12,379 bases of DNA from Bacteroidota bacterium (GCA_023433205.1 JAEZDS010000062.1:1-12379); one strand, 5' to 3'. Counted from the first letter of the stretch, positions 1 through 8,059 are shown. The notes: generated by a model from the letters alone, not told the origin. Numbers and translations are program-made.

Positions 1-912
1 GGCCGAAACATTCACATCACAAAGACTGGTAATGATCACACGGCCATGTCCGGTATTTACACCTTCGGCGTTCACCTGGTTGGTACCACTGTTGTAAGAG
101 CCCCCACCGCCTTCACTGGCCTGATAAAGATTGGTGCCGTGAATTTCATCTCCGCCTGAATAACCACCGCCACCGGCTGCATAAGCATTGGAGCCGCTAC
201 TGCCCGCGCCACCTCCAAAACCTCCATAGCCGCCATTTGCTCCGCCAAGATCACCACCAACTCCACCTGAAAGAAATGAACCGCCGCCATTGCCGTTAAG
301 CCCGGAAACAGCGAAACTTCCGCCGCCACCGCCGGCCGTCGCCCTCCCGGTTGACTGATAGTTCGATCCATAGTTAGATGTCCGTCCATCCATATATGCA
401 TATGTGGGATTGGTGTAATTTCCACCGCCTGAACCACCGCCGGCAACAATCAAAGGCGTGTTGTTATTGTCAACTACAAAAGAACCGCCTCCACCGGAAC
501 CACCGGCGCCACCGGCGGCACCTTCCTGGCCTACCAGGATCTGAAGTACCTGCCCGCCTGTAAGCGTAAAAATACCTTCCATACCGGCACCACGACCAAA
601 GTGGCCATAGGTGTTTGAGCCTCCTCCGCTGGCGCCGTATACCTCAATCTTGTAGGTGCCGGAACCGGGAACTGTCCAGTTCTGAATACCATTGTTGGAG
701 GTAACCTGCCCGCTTAAGTTTGTTGAAGCATACGCAGCATTCACCTGCGTCTGGCTTGGACCAAAGCGTCCCGTAGCCCCGCAATTGGTAAACGTGTAAG
801 TCTGCTGGGCAAACCCACCTATACTTAAAAAGGTGAGCCCTGCGGACAAAAACAATTTCACTAAAGAAATGTCTCTCCACGCTTTGATACAATTTATGAT
901 AGTTGCTTTCAT
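1..912 (-). CDS. Secreted glycine-rich protein, ALK/LTK-type Gly_rich domain (C-terminus off the window)
   Basis: The open frame starts at the ATG complementary to 910-912 and stays open to base 1, giving 304 residues without a stop, so the gene is partial. Residues 1-36 form a signal peptide with a hydrophobic core around 17-33 and a likely cut near GGFA|QQ. From about residue 41 the protein has NCGATG, GPSQ, NWTVPGSGTYKIEVYGASGG, ILVGQEG, a GGSGGGGSFVV block, LIVAGGGSGGG, several further glycine runs, GGGGYSGG and a closing GRVIITSLC. This order of motifs is that of the glycine-rich domain (Pfam Gly_rich) known from the extracellular part of metazoan ALK/LTK receptors and some bacterial surface proteins. 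The start is supported by the signal peptide, though no clear Shine-Dalgarno is seen. A T9SS sorting domain probably lies beyond the left edge, judging from its neighbours. The gene lies 134 bp downstream of the 1075-residue gene on the same strand. Its ligand or role cannot be read from the sequence. Confidence 0.85.
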   Translation of the reverse strand, partial: MKATIINCIKAWRDISLVKLFLSAGLTFLSIGGFAQQTYTFTNCGATGRFGPSQTQVNAAYASTNLSGQVTSNNGIQNWTVPGSGTYKIEVYGASGGGSNTYGHFGRGAGMEGIFTLTGGQVLQILVGQEGAAGGAGGSGGGGSFVVDNNNTPLIVAGGGSGGGNYTNPTYAYMDGRTSNYGSNYQSTGRATAGGGGGSFAVSGLNGNGGGSFLSGGVGGDLGGANGGYGGFGGGAGSSGSNAYAAGGGGYSGGDEIHGTNLYQASEGGGGSYNSGTNQVNAEGVNTGHGRVIITSLCDVNVSA

Positions 913-989
913 GATTCTGTATTTAATTGAATTAGTTGTTTCAATTGTAGTATCATACAGATCTCCAGATCTTCTGAACTACAAAGTGA

Positions 990-1034
990 TTGCCCCGGCA
1001 CCATTCACCCGTATAAGGAAATGGCGCGGGGCAA
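990..1034. terminator. Large GC-rich intergenic hairpin (terminator- or attenuator-like)
   Basis: Bases 990-1005 and 1020-1034 pair in a stem of about 15 bp with one bulged base and one G-U pair, around a 14-nt loop. The outer arms are TTGCCCCG and CGGGGCAA. The hairpin begins 13 nt past the stop codon of the 1075-residue gene and lies 78 nt before the start of the glycine-rich gene. Neither strand has a proper T run after it, so it is not a textbook intrinsic terminator. It could end the upstream transcript, protect its 3' end, or lower expression of the downstream gene. A short repeat, AGATCTCCAGATCT, lies at 959-972. Confidence 0.5.
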
Positions 1035-1046
1035 CACTCAAAACAA

Positions 1047-4000
1047 CTACTGTTTTATTAATTTGATCACCTCTGTTTTACCATCGGCGATTACACATAC
1101 GTGGTAGATCCCTGCTGCAAGATTACTGATGTCCATTTTGGTCCTGCTTTCACCTGACTCTTTTTCCATCATAGTTCTGCCTGTAACATCCTTCACAGAA
1201 ATTGTCACAACACCTGTTCCTGCCGTTTCAACAACAAAACTGCCCGCAGTCGGATTAGGGAAGATCCTGAACTTTTCTGCGCTGCCGTTCTCTGCAAGGC
1301 CTGTACATTCATTAACTCCTACTACGATCATGTCGGTTCCTGCACAACCATTGGCATCTGTACCGCTAAGAATATACTGTCCGGATGCGGTAGGATAAAT
1401 TATCACAGGATTGCCGAGATAAATCGTACTGTCATTAACTGAGGTCCACTGATAATTGATGGCCCCGCCCCCTGAAAGTGTTAACGCATCACCTGCACAG
1501 GCATCTGTTGATGAGGCTGCCGCCGTAACCATTGGTGCAGGGTGAACGGTTACCTCAACAGTGGCATCAGCATGACAACCAAAACTGTTGATGCCTGTTA
1601 CTGAATAGGTAGTTGTTGTGTTTGGTGAATGTTTAACCACCGCGCCTGAAGGACCATGAGCCCATATGTAGTTGTAGCTGCCGTCTCCTACTGCAGTGAG
1701 AGTTACTTCCTCACCCTCACAGGTCTCCGGATTATCGGCCGCTGCCAATACCTGTGGACTTTGCTGCACGCTGATGATCTGCGTTAGTGTTGATGAGCAG
1801 CCACTGAGGGTATTTGTACCAACTACCTGATAGGAAGTGCCCTGCAGCGGATACTGCACAAGCGAGGCATTGGTTGAACCCACATTCCATGAGTAAGAAT
1901 CAGCACCATAGGCAATAAGATTAACAGGTTTACCCGCACACACGGTATCTGAAGTTGTGGTTACATACATTGCCGGACTGTTATGAGAGCAGGGAATGGT
2001 GATCTCAAGATCATCCCACGAGAGATAAGGGGCAACTCCCGTGCCGCCGTTAGCTCTCACTGCTACATAATAATATCCTGAAGCTGCAACGGAAAAAGTA
2101 TTGGACAGTGGTTGATAAAGCAGTCCGGTTACCGGCGAGATGCTGGCTACTGTCTGCATTCCTGCGGCACTCTGGCTTGTTCCCACAAGTATCGAGAGAT
2201 CAGACCAGTCATCATAACCAGGTCCGTCAGTGATATACCACATCGATGCTGAATAAGTAACACCCGTATTCAGCCAGATCTCGTTAGTATAAAAATATTG
2301 AGTGCCTGCCTGGCTGGCAGGGAAAACAGCATACCCTGAGCCGTTGCGGGGTACGCGGTTATTTGAAGCCACATAATCGTATGTAGGTTGGTTTGGCCAC
2401 ACAGAAGGAATAGTACTTGCCCATGAGCAGTTTGGCAGATCATTTGGGCTTATCGCCTCAAAGTCCTCATGGTATGGAACGGTGCTGGAGCTTGGAGGTG
2501 CAACAAGCAGTGGTCCAGGAGTTGAAGTTGAACCCAAAGTGGTTAGTGTACAGGTTACGGCTACCTGATACCATGTGTTGCTGTTGATGGGAGCTGTTGG
2601 ATGAGCTGCCAGGGTTGCACCAGGAATAGCAGAATAACCACCTACAGAAGAAATGGTTGAGGCATACCACTGTACACTATAACCCGAGTGCGTAAAACTG
2701 CTGGCAGCCATGTCAAGTTGCACGGTCTGACCCGCGCAGATAGACATTGAAGGCACCCCGAATGTACCGGCATTGGGAGCAGCAGAGCAGGCACTGGTAA
2801 AAAATTCAATGGCTCCTGGATCAGGCATGGCCATATCTCTTCCATTACCAAAAAAGTCAATCGCAACACCTACAGGACTACCAAGATTATTGATCGCCAC
2901 TGAGGTAGGCTGGTAATCATTGTTGGCGGGGTTATTAAAAGATGGATTTGCCACCATGCTGGTCCAGTCCTCATTGGTTTCAGTTTGCCATGTCTGAAGG
3001 GTAGCCACGTAAAGTGCCCCACCGGCGATGTATCCTATCCAGTCGTTACCCAGCGTTGCGCCGGCTACATGATACACATTGTTGTAGGCGGCAAAGTTTG
3101 TGAGTGCCGCTGCTGATGCTATAAATACTGCAGTTCTGTTGCTGGAAGAGGTACCGCCTCTTTCGATGCTGATGATGTTATTCCTGAAAGTGACGTTTGA
3201 ACCGCTCAGGTAAGCGCCGTATGTTGTTGCAGCCGTAGACGTAGCGTCATCAAGCGAAATAGTATTGTGCTCTACTATGGCATAAGAACAGCTGGGCAGG
3301 TAAAGAGCGCCTATGGTACCGTTGGTTCTGATATCAGAAACAATATTATTTCGGATTATGTGCGGGTCTTGCTGGGTAGAGGCTACCGATACATAAATAC
3401 AGTAGCTTGTGCTTGAGCTACTTGTTGTTCCGTGAAACAAGCGACGCACATGGTTGCCTTCAATGGTCATAGCAACACTCCCTGTTGAACACATAATGCC
3501 GTAACCTGTACTCACACTGGTACGGTTTTCACGTTGTACAATATTTCCTATGATCTTGGTATTTTGTGCATATACGTTGTAAATACCGTACGTGTAAAAA
3601 TCTTCGCAGTAAGAGTTCAGGATCTGGTTGCCGTCAGCGTAGTTAGTGCCGGTACTTCCATAAATTACCGTGTTATAATAACCGCCGATCATTGTGCAGG
3701 TGTTCACCACATTAAAACTGCCGTTGTTGCCGGTACCGATAGCTGCAACTCCAGATCCGCTTATTGACCATGGGACGCAATAGGTGCTGGTAGAGGTCAT
3801 CGGCACCACAAACGTGCAGCCAAAAAACTGGTTGTAGTTGGCATTGTTCCAGAGATGACAAGCCAGTGCATTGGTGCCGTGTGTACCTTCAACAATAAGG
3901 TCGATAAAGGTCATGTAATCTGCGCCATTTAAAATCAATGTGTGGCGTGCAGCAGTACTGGTGGCGTTAAACCGCAGTGTACGGCCATTGCCATTGATCG

Positions 4001-4274
4001 TTACCGAATTAGTGGCGCTGATATTGGCTGCCTGGCTAAAGGACACTTGTTCAGTATAAATATTGCCACCCAGTACGTTTACGGTTACCGGTCCGGAAAC
4101 GCCATTGGCATTAAGGTAATTGGCAAACGAAACAAAAGTTGTAAAGTTCGTTGCTGACGAAGGCTGTGAATTGTCAATAGTGTAGGCCCCCGTCATAGGC
4201 TGAGCCATAACATTAAGTGTATTCGCAATGAGTAAGAGCAAAAAACACTTTTTTAAAAATGTAAATTTTTTCAT
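1047..4274 (-). CDS. Large multi-domain secreted protein with beta-helix, Ig-like and MAM-like domains and a T9SS type A sorting domain
   Basis: This complete 1075-residue gene starts at the ATG complementary to 4272-4274. Residues 1-24 are a signal peptide (MKKFTFLKKC, a leucine-rich core, then VMAQ). Residues about 30-490 show the repeating short strands and Asn-rich turns of a right-handed parallel beta-helix (for example IIGNIVQREN, IIRNNIVSDI, VTFRNNIISI), closing with DPGAIEFFTSAC as many Bacteroidota beta-helix proteins do. Residues about 495-595 look Ig-like. Residues about 600-762 (YHEDFEAISP ... LSWDDLEITIPC) resemble a MAM or 'cleaved adhesin' beta-sandwich. Three Cys-containing Ig/PKD-like repeats follow (about 765-990). 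The end is a sorting domain: FRIFPNPTAG near 1002, NLAAGIYHVC, and tail VIKLIKQ. By family knowledge the sorting domain sends the protein through the outer membrane by T9SS for surface attachment or release. The beta-helix could bind or cut polysaccharide, but no catalytic residues can be assigned. Two dyads lie upstream. Confidence 0.9.
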   Translation of the reverse strand: MKKFTFLKKCFLLLLIANTLNVMAQPMTGAYTIDNSQPSSATNFTTFVSFANYLNANGVSGPVTVNVLGGNIYTEQVSFSQAANISATNSVTINGNGRTLRFNATSTAARHTLILNGADYMTFIDLIVEGTHGTNALACHLWNNANYNQFFGCTFVVPMTSTSTYCVPWSISGSGVAAIGTGNNGSFNVVNTCTMIGGYYNTVIYGSTGTNYADGNQILNSYCEDFYTYGIYNVYAQNTKIIGNIVQRENRTSVSTGYGIMCSTGSVAMTIEGNHVRRLFHGTTSSSSTSYCIYVSVASTQQDPHIIRNNIVSDIRTNGTIGALYLPSCSYAIVEHNTISLDDATSTAATTYGAYLSGSNVTFRNNIISIERGGTSSSNRTAVFIASAAALTNFAAYNNVYHVAGATLGNDWIGYIAGGALYVATLQTWQTETNEDWTSMVANPSFNNPANNDYQPTSVAINNLGSPVGVAIDFFGNGRDMAMPDPGAIEFFTSACSAAPNAGTFGVPSMSICAGQTVQLDMAASSFTHSGYSVQWYASTISSVGGYSAIPGATLAAHPTAPINSNTWYQVAVTCTLTTLGSTSTPGPLLVAPPSSSTVPYHEDFEAISPNDLPNCSWASTIPSVWPNQPTYDYVASNNRVPRNGSGYAVFPASQAGTQYFYTNEIWLNTGVTYSASMWYITDGPGYDDWSDLSILVGTSQSAAGMQTVASISPVTGLLYQPLSNTFSVAASGYYYVAVRANGGTGVAPYLSWDDLEITIPCSHNSPAMYVTTTSDTVCAGKPVNLIAYGADSYSWNVGSTNASLVQYPLQGTSYQVVGTNTLSGCSSTLTQIISVQQSPQVLAAADNPETCEGEEVTLTAVGDGSYNYIWAHGPSGAVVKHSPNTTTTYSVTGINSFGCHADATVEVTVHPAPMVTAAASSTDACAGDALTLSGGGAINYQWTSVNDSTIYLGNPVIIYPTASGQYILSGTDANGCAGTDMIVVGVNECTGLAENGSAEKFRIFPNPTAGSFVVETAGTGVVTISVKDVTGRTMMEKESGESRTKMDISNLAAGIYHVCVIADGKTEVIKLIKQ

Positions 4275-4341
4275 GTTTAGAAAGTTAGGTTATTAAAAAA
4301 GGTTAACGCTGGCAATAATAAACTAATTAAAAATTTAGGTA

Positions 4342-4402
4342 ATTGACAATTATCAATCATGGTCAAAATTTTTTAATGCCAACAATATTGACAATTGTCA
4401 AT
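4342..4402. promoter_or_regulatory. Two 16-bp operator-like dyads upstream of the 1075-residue gene
   Basis: Bases 4387-4402 read ATTGACAATTGTCAAT, a perfect palindrome. Bases 4342-4357 read ATTGACAATTATCAAT, the same sequence with one base changed. The two start 45 bp apart and lie 68 and 113 bases upstream of the start codon of the minus-strand gene that begins at 4274. Two near-identical palindromes at promoter distance are typical of a dimeric repressor or activator with two sites. No convincing -7 box (TAnnTTTG) was found between them and the gene, so their position relative to a promoter is unknown. The cognate regulator is not in the window. Confidence 0.5.
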
Positions 4403-4749
4403 TTAAGTTTTTCTAAAAGCAGAAAGGAATTTTATGTTGATTTACTTTGGATGAACTCTTTTACTCGAACCAATTTTTCAGATAAAATTCTTTGGCTGAT
4501 GCTCACGTAAACCCTATAGTGCATCAGTATTGTTATATCCGCTGTTGTTAATACATGTCTTTCCAATTATTTTTTGTAAGTCCACTGGCGCAGATGTCGG
4601 AAAACTTTTTTTCTCTGCGTTCAGAATAAGTGACAATGAAATCACAGCTTTTGCTTCTTCCTTTGCCTCCGTTCCAAAATGTGTTTAAAATCAGAGGGAA
4701 ACTGTCTGGGCAGATTGAAGCTGAGTTTAAAAAAGGCAATCTGGTATGC

Positions 4750-4780
4750 GTTGATGTATACCTTGTAACACATATGTTTG
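4750..4780 (+). promoter_or_regulatory. Candidate Bacteroidota promoter (GTTG - 19 nt - TATGTTTG)
   Basis: Bases 4773-4780 read TATGTTTG, an exact match to the Bacteroidota -7 consensus TAnnTTTG. GTTG at 4750-4753 lies 19 nt before it and matches three of the four bases of the -33 element TTTG. Only about 55-80 bases separate this promoter from the terminator at 4834-4859, so any transcript would be very short. Such a pair of short motifs can arise by chance in AT-rich spacer. Confidence 0.3.
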
Positions 4781-4833
4781 AAGATAAAACGGGACAGAAA
4801 AAAAATACTTCTTCGAACCTTACATTATCATTA

Positions 4834-4859
4834 CCCTACTATTGTGGGGGCTTTTTTTT
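4834..4859 (+). terminator. Intrinsic terminator, plus strand, with no clear gene before it
   Basis: CCCTAC (4834-4839) pairs with GTGGGG (4844-4849) around the loop TATT, with one T-G pair, and is followed by GC and eight T (4852-4859). This polarity ends a plus-strand transcript. No convincing plus-strand gene lies in 4275-4833. The rest of this 618-base spacer holds only the two dyads and a weak 77-codon frame (4636-4866) that runs through the terminator and is probably not a gene. Confidence 0.55.
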
Positions 4860-4892
4860 GTCCTGAAGTAAAGCAGAATAGCAGACAACGAC

Positions 4893-5774
4893 TTATTCTT
4901 TTATAAACTTACCTGAATAATTATTTAACCTGGTTTGGACTTTATAATAATAGAGGTTTGGTTTTAGGTCGCTTATGTTTATTGAAGTCATGGTTTTATA
5001 ATCCCCAACACTTAGTACCAGTGCGCCAAGATTATTATAAACCTCAATAAAAATTTTCTCTTCAAATGGAACATCAAAATAAATATGGTCGGTTCCCGGA
5101 TTTGGATAACAGCGTATTGAAGTACCATTTCTGCTGAACTCCTTACCTAATCCAACAGTATTTAAATTTCCGTTTGCATCCAGTTTTAAAAGAAAATTTT
5201 CAGATACCCTGGGCGAGTACATGGTGCTATCATATCGGGTACCTGAAATTACACAGCCGCCATCTGAAGTAAAGGCAATACTTCTGCCTACATAATTCAT
5301 CTCGCCTCCATATTCCTTTATCCAGATCACATTGCCCATAGTGTCGGTTTTATTCACCACCAGTTTTGATTTTTGCTCATGATAATAAGGATAAAACGGA
5401 GGCGGCCAGCTTGGTATATTGGTAAATCCAATTGCCGCCACCGTAATAATGTAAGGAAGTTGTACCGCGTAGGGTTTATTCCCATAGCTGGGATAATTTG
5501 TATTGATAAAATTATTTGAAATTACATTGGTTTTGATAATTGCATCGTTTTGATCAAAAATGGCATTTACAAGTGCTTGTTGAGATGGGGCAGCTATTTT
5601 ACAGTCAACAAATGCAACTCCCATTAGAAAAGATTTGGTTGGACTTAATGCAATTAATCTTCCTCGTCCAATCAAATTAAGAGGGTTTAAAAAGGTAGTG
5701 CTACCGTTGTAGCAGGTATAAGTGCTTATTGCTTCCATCGCGCTACAACCAGTAATTTGAAGTGAGGTATCAAT
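4893..5774 (-). pseudogene. 5'-truncated T9SS-secreted protein gene, cut at the left IS66 border
   Basis: The native reading frame covers 293 residues, from I-D-T-S-L-Q at the IS border (5774) to the stop at 4893-4895. There is no signal peptide, since the upstream part has been lost. Middle parts such as FTSDGGCVISGTRYD and ENFLLKLDANGNL resemble the repeat units of Bacteroidota beta-propeller (SBBP-like) secreted proteins, which have 'DGGyiitG' and 'LvKlDanGn' motifs. The C-terminus is a T9SS type A sorting domain: IRCYPNPGTDHIYFD, ISDLKPNLYYYKV, tail GKFIKE. The frame happens to be open into the IS: the terminal inverted repeat supplies ATG-GTT-TAC directly before the native codons. A protein made from that start would lack an export signal, so the gene is probably dead. 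The missing 5' part is not found on the other side of the IS. Confidence 0.85.
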
Positions 5775-5807
5775 GTAAACCATCGGCCATCGTCGTAGGA
5801 TCGAAGA

Positions 5808-5833
5808 TAAAAAAACCCGGAGACTTTCCGGGG
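5808..5833 (-). terminator. Intrinsic terminator of the IS66 operon
   Basis: On the minus strand, bases 5832-5816 form a CCCGG/CCGGG stem, extendable by an A-T and a G-U pair, followed by seven T (complement of 5809-5815). It starts 5 nt past the tnpC stop codon and lies inside the left end of the IS. It ends the tnp transcript before it can enter the truncated gene beyond the border. Confidence 0.75.
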
Positions 5834-5836
5834 ATT

Positions 5837-7303
5837 TTAATTGAGGGGTAGTAGTTCTTCGATAAGCCTGTGATCGTAATCCGGCATTTTCTCCAGGGTA
5901 TCCTTTGTCCACTGGAATGGCTCTATTCCCTGAGCCTTACAGGTGCCGTAAAAGGAGTACATCATTGCCATGCTCTTTGCGCCATCTTCTGAACCGGCAA
6001 ACATGAAGTTTTTTCTGCCCAAGGCTACTGGCCGTATTGAACGTTCAACGGGATTGTTGTCTATTTCGAGCTTCCCATCCTCCAGATATTTAATGAGGCC
6101 AGACCAGTGTGCAAGCGCATAATTCACAGCCTCGGTTATTTTAAGTTTTGAAGGAAGGTTTTCGTTTTTTCTTTCATCAAGCCAGGCTTTCATTTTTGTG
6201 AGGATTGGCTGACTCCTCTTCGCGCGGAGAATAAACCGTTCTTCGTTGGTGAGCTCCCAGACTTTTGCTCTTTTCTCCACGCGATAAAGTTTTGCCGTAA
6301 GGGCTATGAACTCCTCAGCGTACTTTTTATGGTTCTCGCGCGCATCAATAAACTTGCGCCGCGCATGAGCCATACAATTAAGGAACTTGATGTCCTGTCC
6401 TGGCAGTGTTTTATAAGCACTGTAACCGTCTGTCTGTATATGCCCCTTGAAGTTCTTCAGCCTTGCAGCCGGATTTTCTGCGCCACGACCCTTGCGGAAG
6501 TCAAAGAATACAGCCTTTAACTCCGGAGAATAATACACCCAGAAGTACCCAAGTACGATCTTCTTTTCCCCTTCCCTCATCAACACTTTGATTGGTGTTT
6601 CGTCAACCATCAAATAAGATTGGCTGAGAACCTTTTCGAGAAGCCTGTCATAAAGCAACAGAAGCAATCTGCAGCATTGGCCCACCCACCCGGAGATAGT
6701 TGAGCCTTTGATGATCATCTGAGCCTCGTTTTTGAAGATCTCCAACTGGCGGTGCAGCGGCAAATGATAGAAGAATTTGTTAACCAGAATAAAAGCCAGC
6801 AGACCGGGACCAGGAATTCCCTTCTCAATAGGCAGTGAAGGCATTTTTCCTTCGGTGATCTTGCCCTCCTTGTCTTTATAAATGTATTTTACGTACCGCT
6901 TTACAATGAACTTTCCCGGAACCCTTTCCAGCACTTCACGTTCCTGCTTTCCGATACACTCTTTATCTGTGAGATCGCCTTCCGGACGAATTTCTATAAC
7001 TTCTCTTTCAATGTGCTCAGGAATTACGTTACGGCCGGGGTGGCCCTCGTTCTTTTTCTTCTTATTCCGCTGGTAGGAAACTGTCTCCTTTTCCGGAGCG
7101 GCAGGCTCAACAACCTGCACATCTTCAAAACTTAAAGTAGCCTGATCTTCTGGATTGAGGTGTTTTACTTTTTCTGTCTTCTTTCCGAACAGTTGTTTTT
7201 CGAACCAGGAAAGACGTTCTTCAAGTTGTGCAATTGCTGCTCTTTGAGAAAGAACTTCAGAGAGAAGTTCCTTTTTACTGAGATTTTGGAGCGCTTCGGT
7301 CAC
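5837..7303 (-). CDS. tnpC: IS66-family transposase TnpC
   Basis: The product is 488 residues, of normal length for an IS66 transposase. Residues about 5-38 are a predicted coiled coil (leucine zipper, LEERLSWFEKQLFG), and LFGKKTEK is the usual start of the family. The DDE catalytic triad reads D234 (MVDETPIKV), D292 (HIQTDGYSAY) and E420 (EIDNNPVERSIRP), each in its standard motif. The C-terminal part (GRKNFMFAGSEDGAKSMAMMYS) is the IS66 C-terminal domain. In many IS66 proteins two CxxC pairs between the coiled coil and the catalytic core form a zinc finger. Here residues 90-150 hold only one cysteine (C116), so that finger is lost or replaced. The gene starts 72 nt downstream of tnpB. It carries out cut-and-paste transposition of the element together with TnpA and TnpB. 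Confidence 0.95.
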   Translation of the reverse strand: MTEALQNLSKKELLSEVLSQRAAIAQLEERLSWFEKQLFGKKTEKVKHLNPEDQATLSFEDVQVVEPAAPEKETVSYQRNKKKKNEGHPGRNVIPEHIEREVIEIRPEGDLTDKECIGKQEREVLERVPGKFIVKRYVKYIYKDKEGKITEGKMPSLPIEKGIPGPGLLAFILVNKFFYHLPLHRQLEIFKNEAQMIIKGSTISGWVGQCCRLLLLLYDRLLEKVLSQSYLMVDETPIKVLMREGEKKIVLGYFWVYYSPELKAVFFDFRKGRGAENPAARLKNFKGHIQTDGYSAYKTLPGQDIKFLNCMAHARRKFIDARENHKKYAEEFIALTAKLYRVEKRAKVWELTNEERFILRAKRSQPILTKMKAWLDERKNENLPSKLKITEAVNYALAHWSGLIKYLEDGKLEIDNNPVERSIRPVALGRKNFMFAGSEDGAKSMAMMYSFYGTCKAQGIEPFQWTKDTLEKMPDYDHRLIEELLPLN

Positions 7304-7375
7304 GTCTCAAATATAAAACACAAAATATCCGGGACGTATTGATTTTACTGGTATTTACAAACACCGCAATTTTAA

Positions 7376-7729
7376 TTAAGCGTTGATAAACCGCTTTCTT
7401 TTCTTAATGGAGGAAAGTGTGATGCCTTCCAGAATAAGTTGAATAGTAGAAGCATCAATTTCGATGCTTTTCAATGAACTTTCATTGAGTGGTATTTCAA
7501 ACGTTCCGCGTTCGAGTCGCTTATGGTAAATGGCAAAACCATCTCCCTGCCAGTGAAGAATCTTTACCCGGTCTCTGCGCTGATTGAAAAAAATAAAAAC
7601 ATCGCCACTCAATGGGCTCATCAAAAATTCGTTGAACACCAGTCCGCACAAACCGTCAAATCCTTTACGCATATCCGCCGCCTGCCGATAGATATAGTAC
7701 CGAAGGCTTTTGCTGAATGAAATGATCAT
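7376..7729 (-). CDS. tnpB: IS66-family accessory protein TnpB (Orf2)
   Basis: The product is 117 residues, the usual size. It carries the family motifs DMRKGFDGLCGLV (residues 19-31), GDVFIFFNQRRDRVKIL and LHWQGDGFAIYHKRLERGTF. The start codon overlaps the tnpA stop in an ATGA (7726-7729), so the two genes are probably translationally coupled, as is usual in IS66. TnpB is needed for transposition of IS66 elements, but its biochemical role is not settled. The frame is intact. Confidence 0.95.
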   Translation of the reverse strand: MIISFSKSLRYYIYRQAADMRKGFDGLCGLVFNEFLMSPLSGDVFIFFNQRRDRVKILHWQGDGFAIYHKRLERGTFEIPLNESSLKSIEIDASTIQLILEGITLSSIKKRKRFINA

Positions 7730-8034
7730 TTTACAAGGGCTGAAAGGTAACCTGATTCTACCGGCTGGTAAATATTCACCACAGCGCCGCTTCTCAGCTT
7801 CAACTGAGCAAACAGCGAATCGGTATTCTGGCTGACTTTAACCGGAATGAAAGAAGAAGCAGGTGGCACTGGTTTATTTCTTTTCTTTTTATCCGCACTC
7901 CAATTAACAAAGGTGAAGTAATTCAATTCCTTTTCCTTGCAAAAGTCGATCTTAGTCTTACCGCTTTGCTTCCACTCCTGAATAAGTTCCTGCTTTTGAA
8001 TGTCCGTGAAGATTTTCTTTGAGTTTGTTTCCAT
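7726..8034 (-). CDS. tnpA: IS66-family accessory protein TnpA
   Basis: The product is 102 residues. The N-terminal part (IFTDIQKQELIQEWKQSGKTKIDFCKEKELNYFTFVNW, residues 9-46) is the helix-turn-helix common to Bacteroidota IS66 TnpA proteins, where a 'W..SG.s...FC.e..l....F..W' pattern is typical. A basic stretch (KKKRNK) follows. The end, from about residue 60, has the 'F.pv.v......' strands seen in these proteins. It is the first gene of the tnp operon, with about 79 bases of leader to the IS end. It probably binds the IS ends or regulates the operon; this is inferred from the family. Confidence 0.9.
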   Translation of the reverse strand: METNSKKIFTDIQKQELIQEWKQSGKTKIDFCKEKELNYFTFVNWSADKKKRNKPVPPASSFIPVKVSQNTDSLFAQLKLRSGAVVNIYQPVESGYLSALVK

Positions 8035-8059
8035 AGAATAATTCGCTAAGTTTATTCTA

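Noticed and set aside
72..449. 125-residue minus-strand open frame
   Set aside because: It lies in another frame inside the glycine-rich gene. Its Ala/Val/Met-rich content reflects GC-rich glycine codons read out of frame.
378..563. Plus-strand frame rich in His and Arg
   Set aside because: Antisense shadow of the glycine-rich coding sequence, with no start context and no recognisable domain.
4548..4739. 63-residue minus-strand frame in the spacer
   Set aside because: No recognised motif and no ribosome-binding site. Its opposite strand is equally open, as expected by chance.
4636..4866. 77-codon plus-strand frame
   Set aside because: Its last codons are made by the terminator hairpin and T run, which a real gene would rarely include; no known domain was seen.
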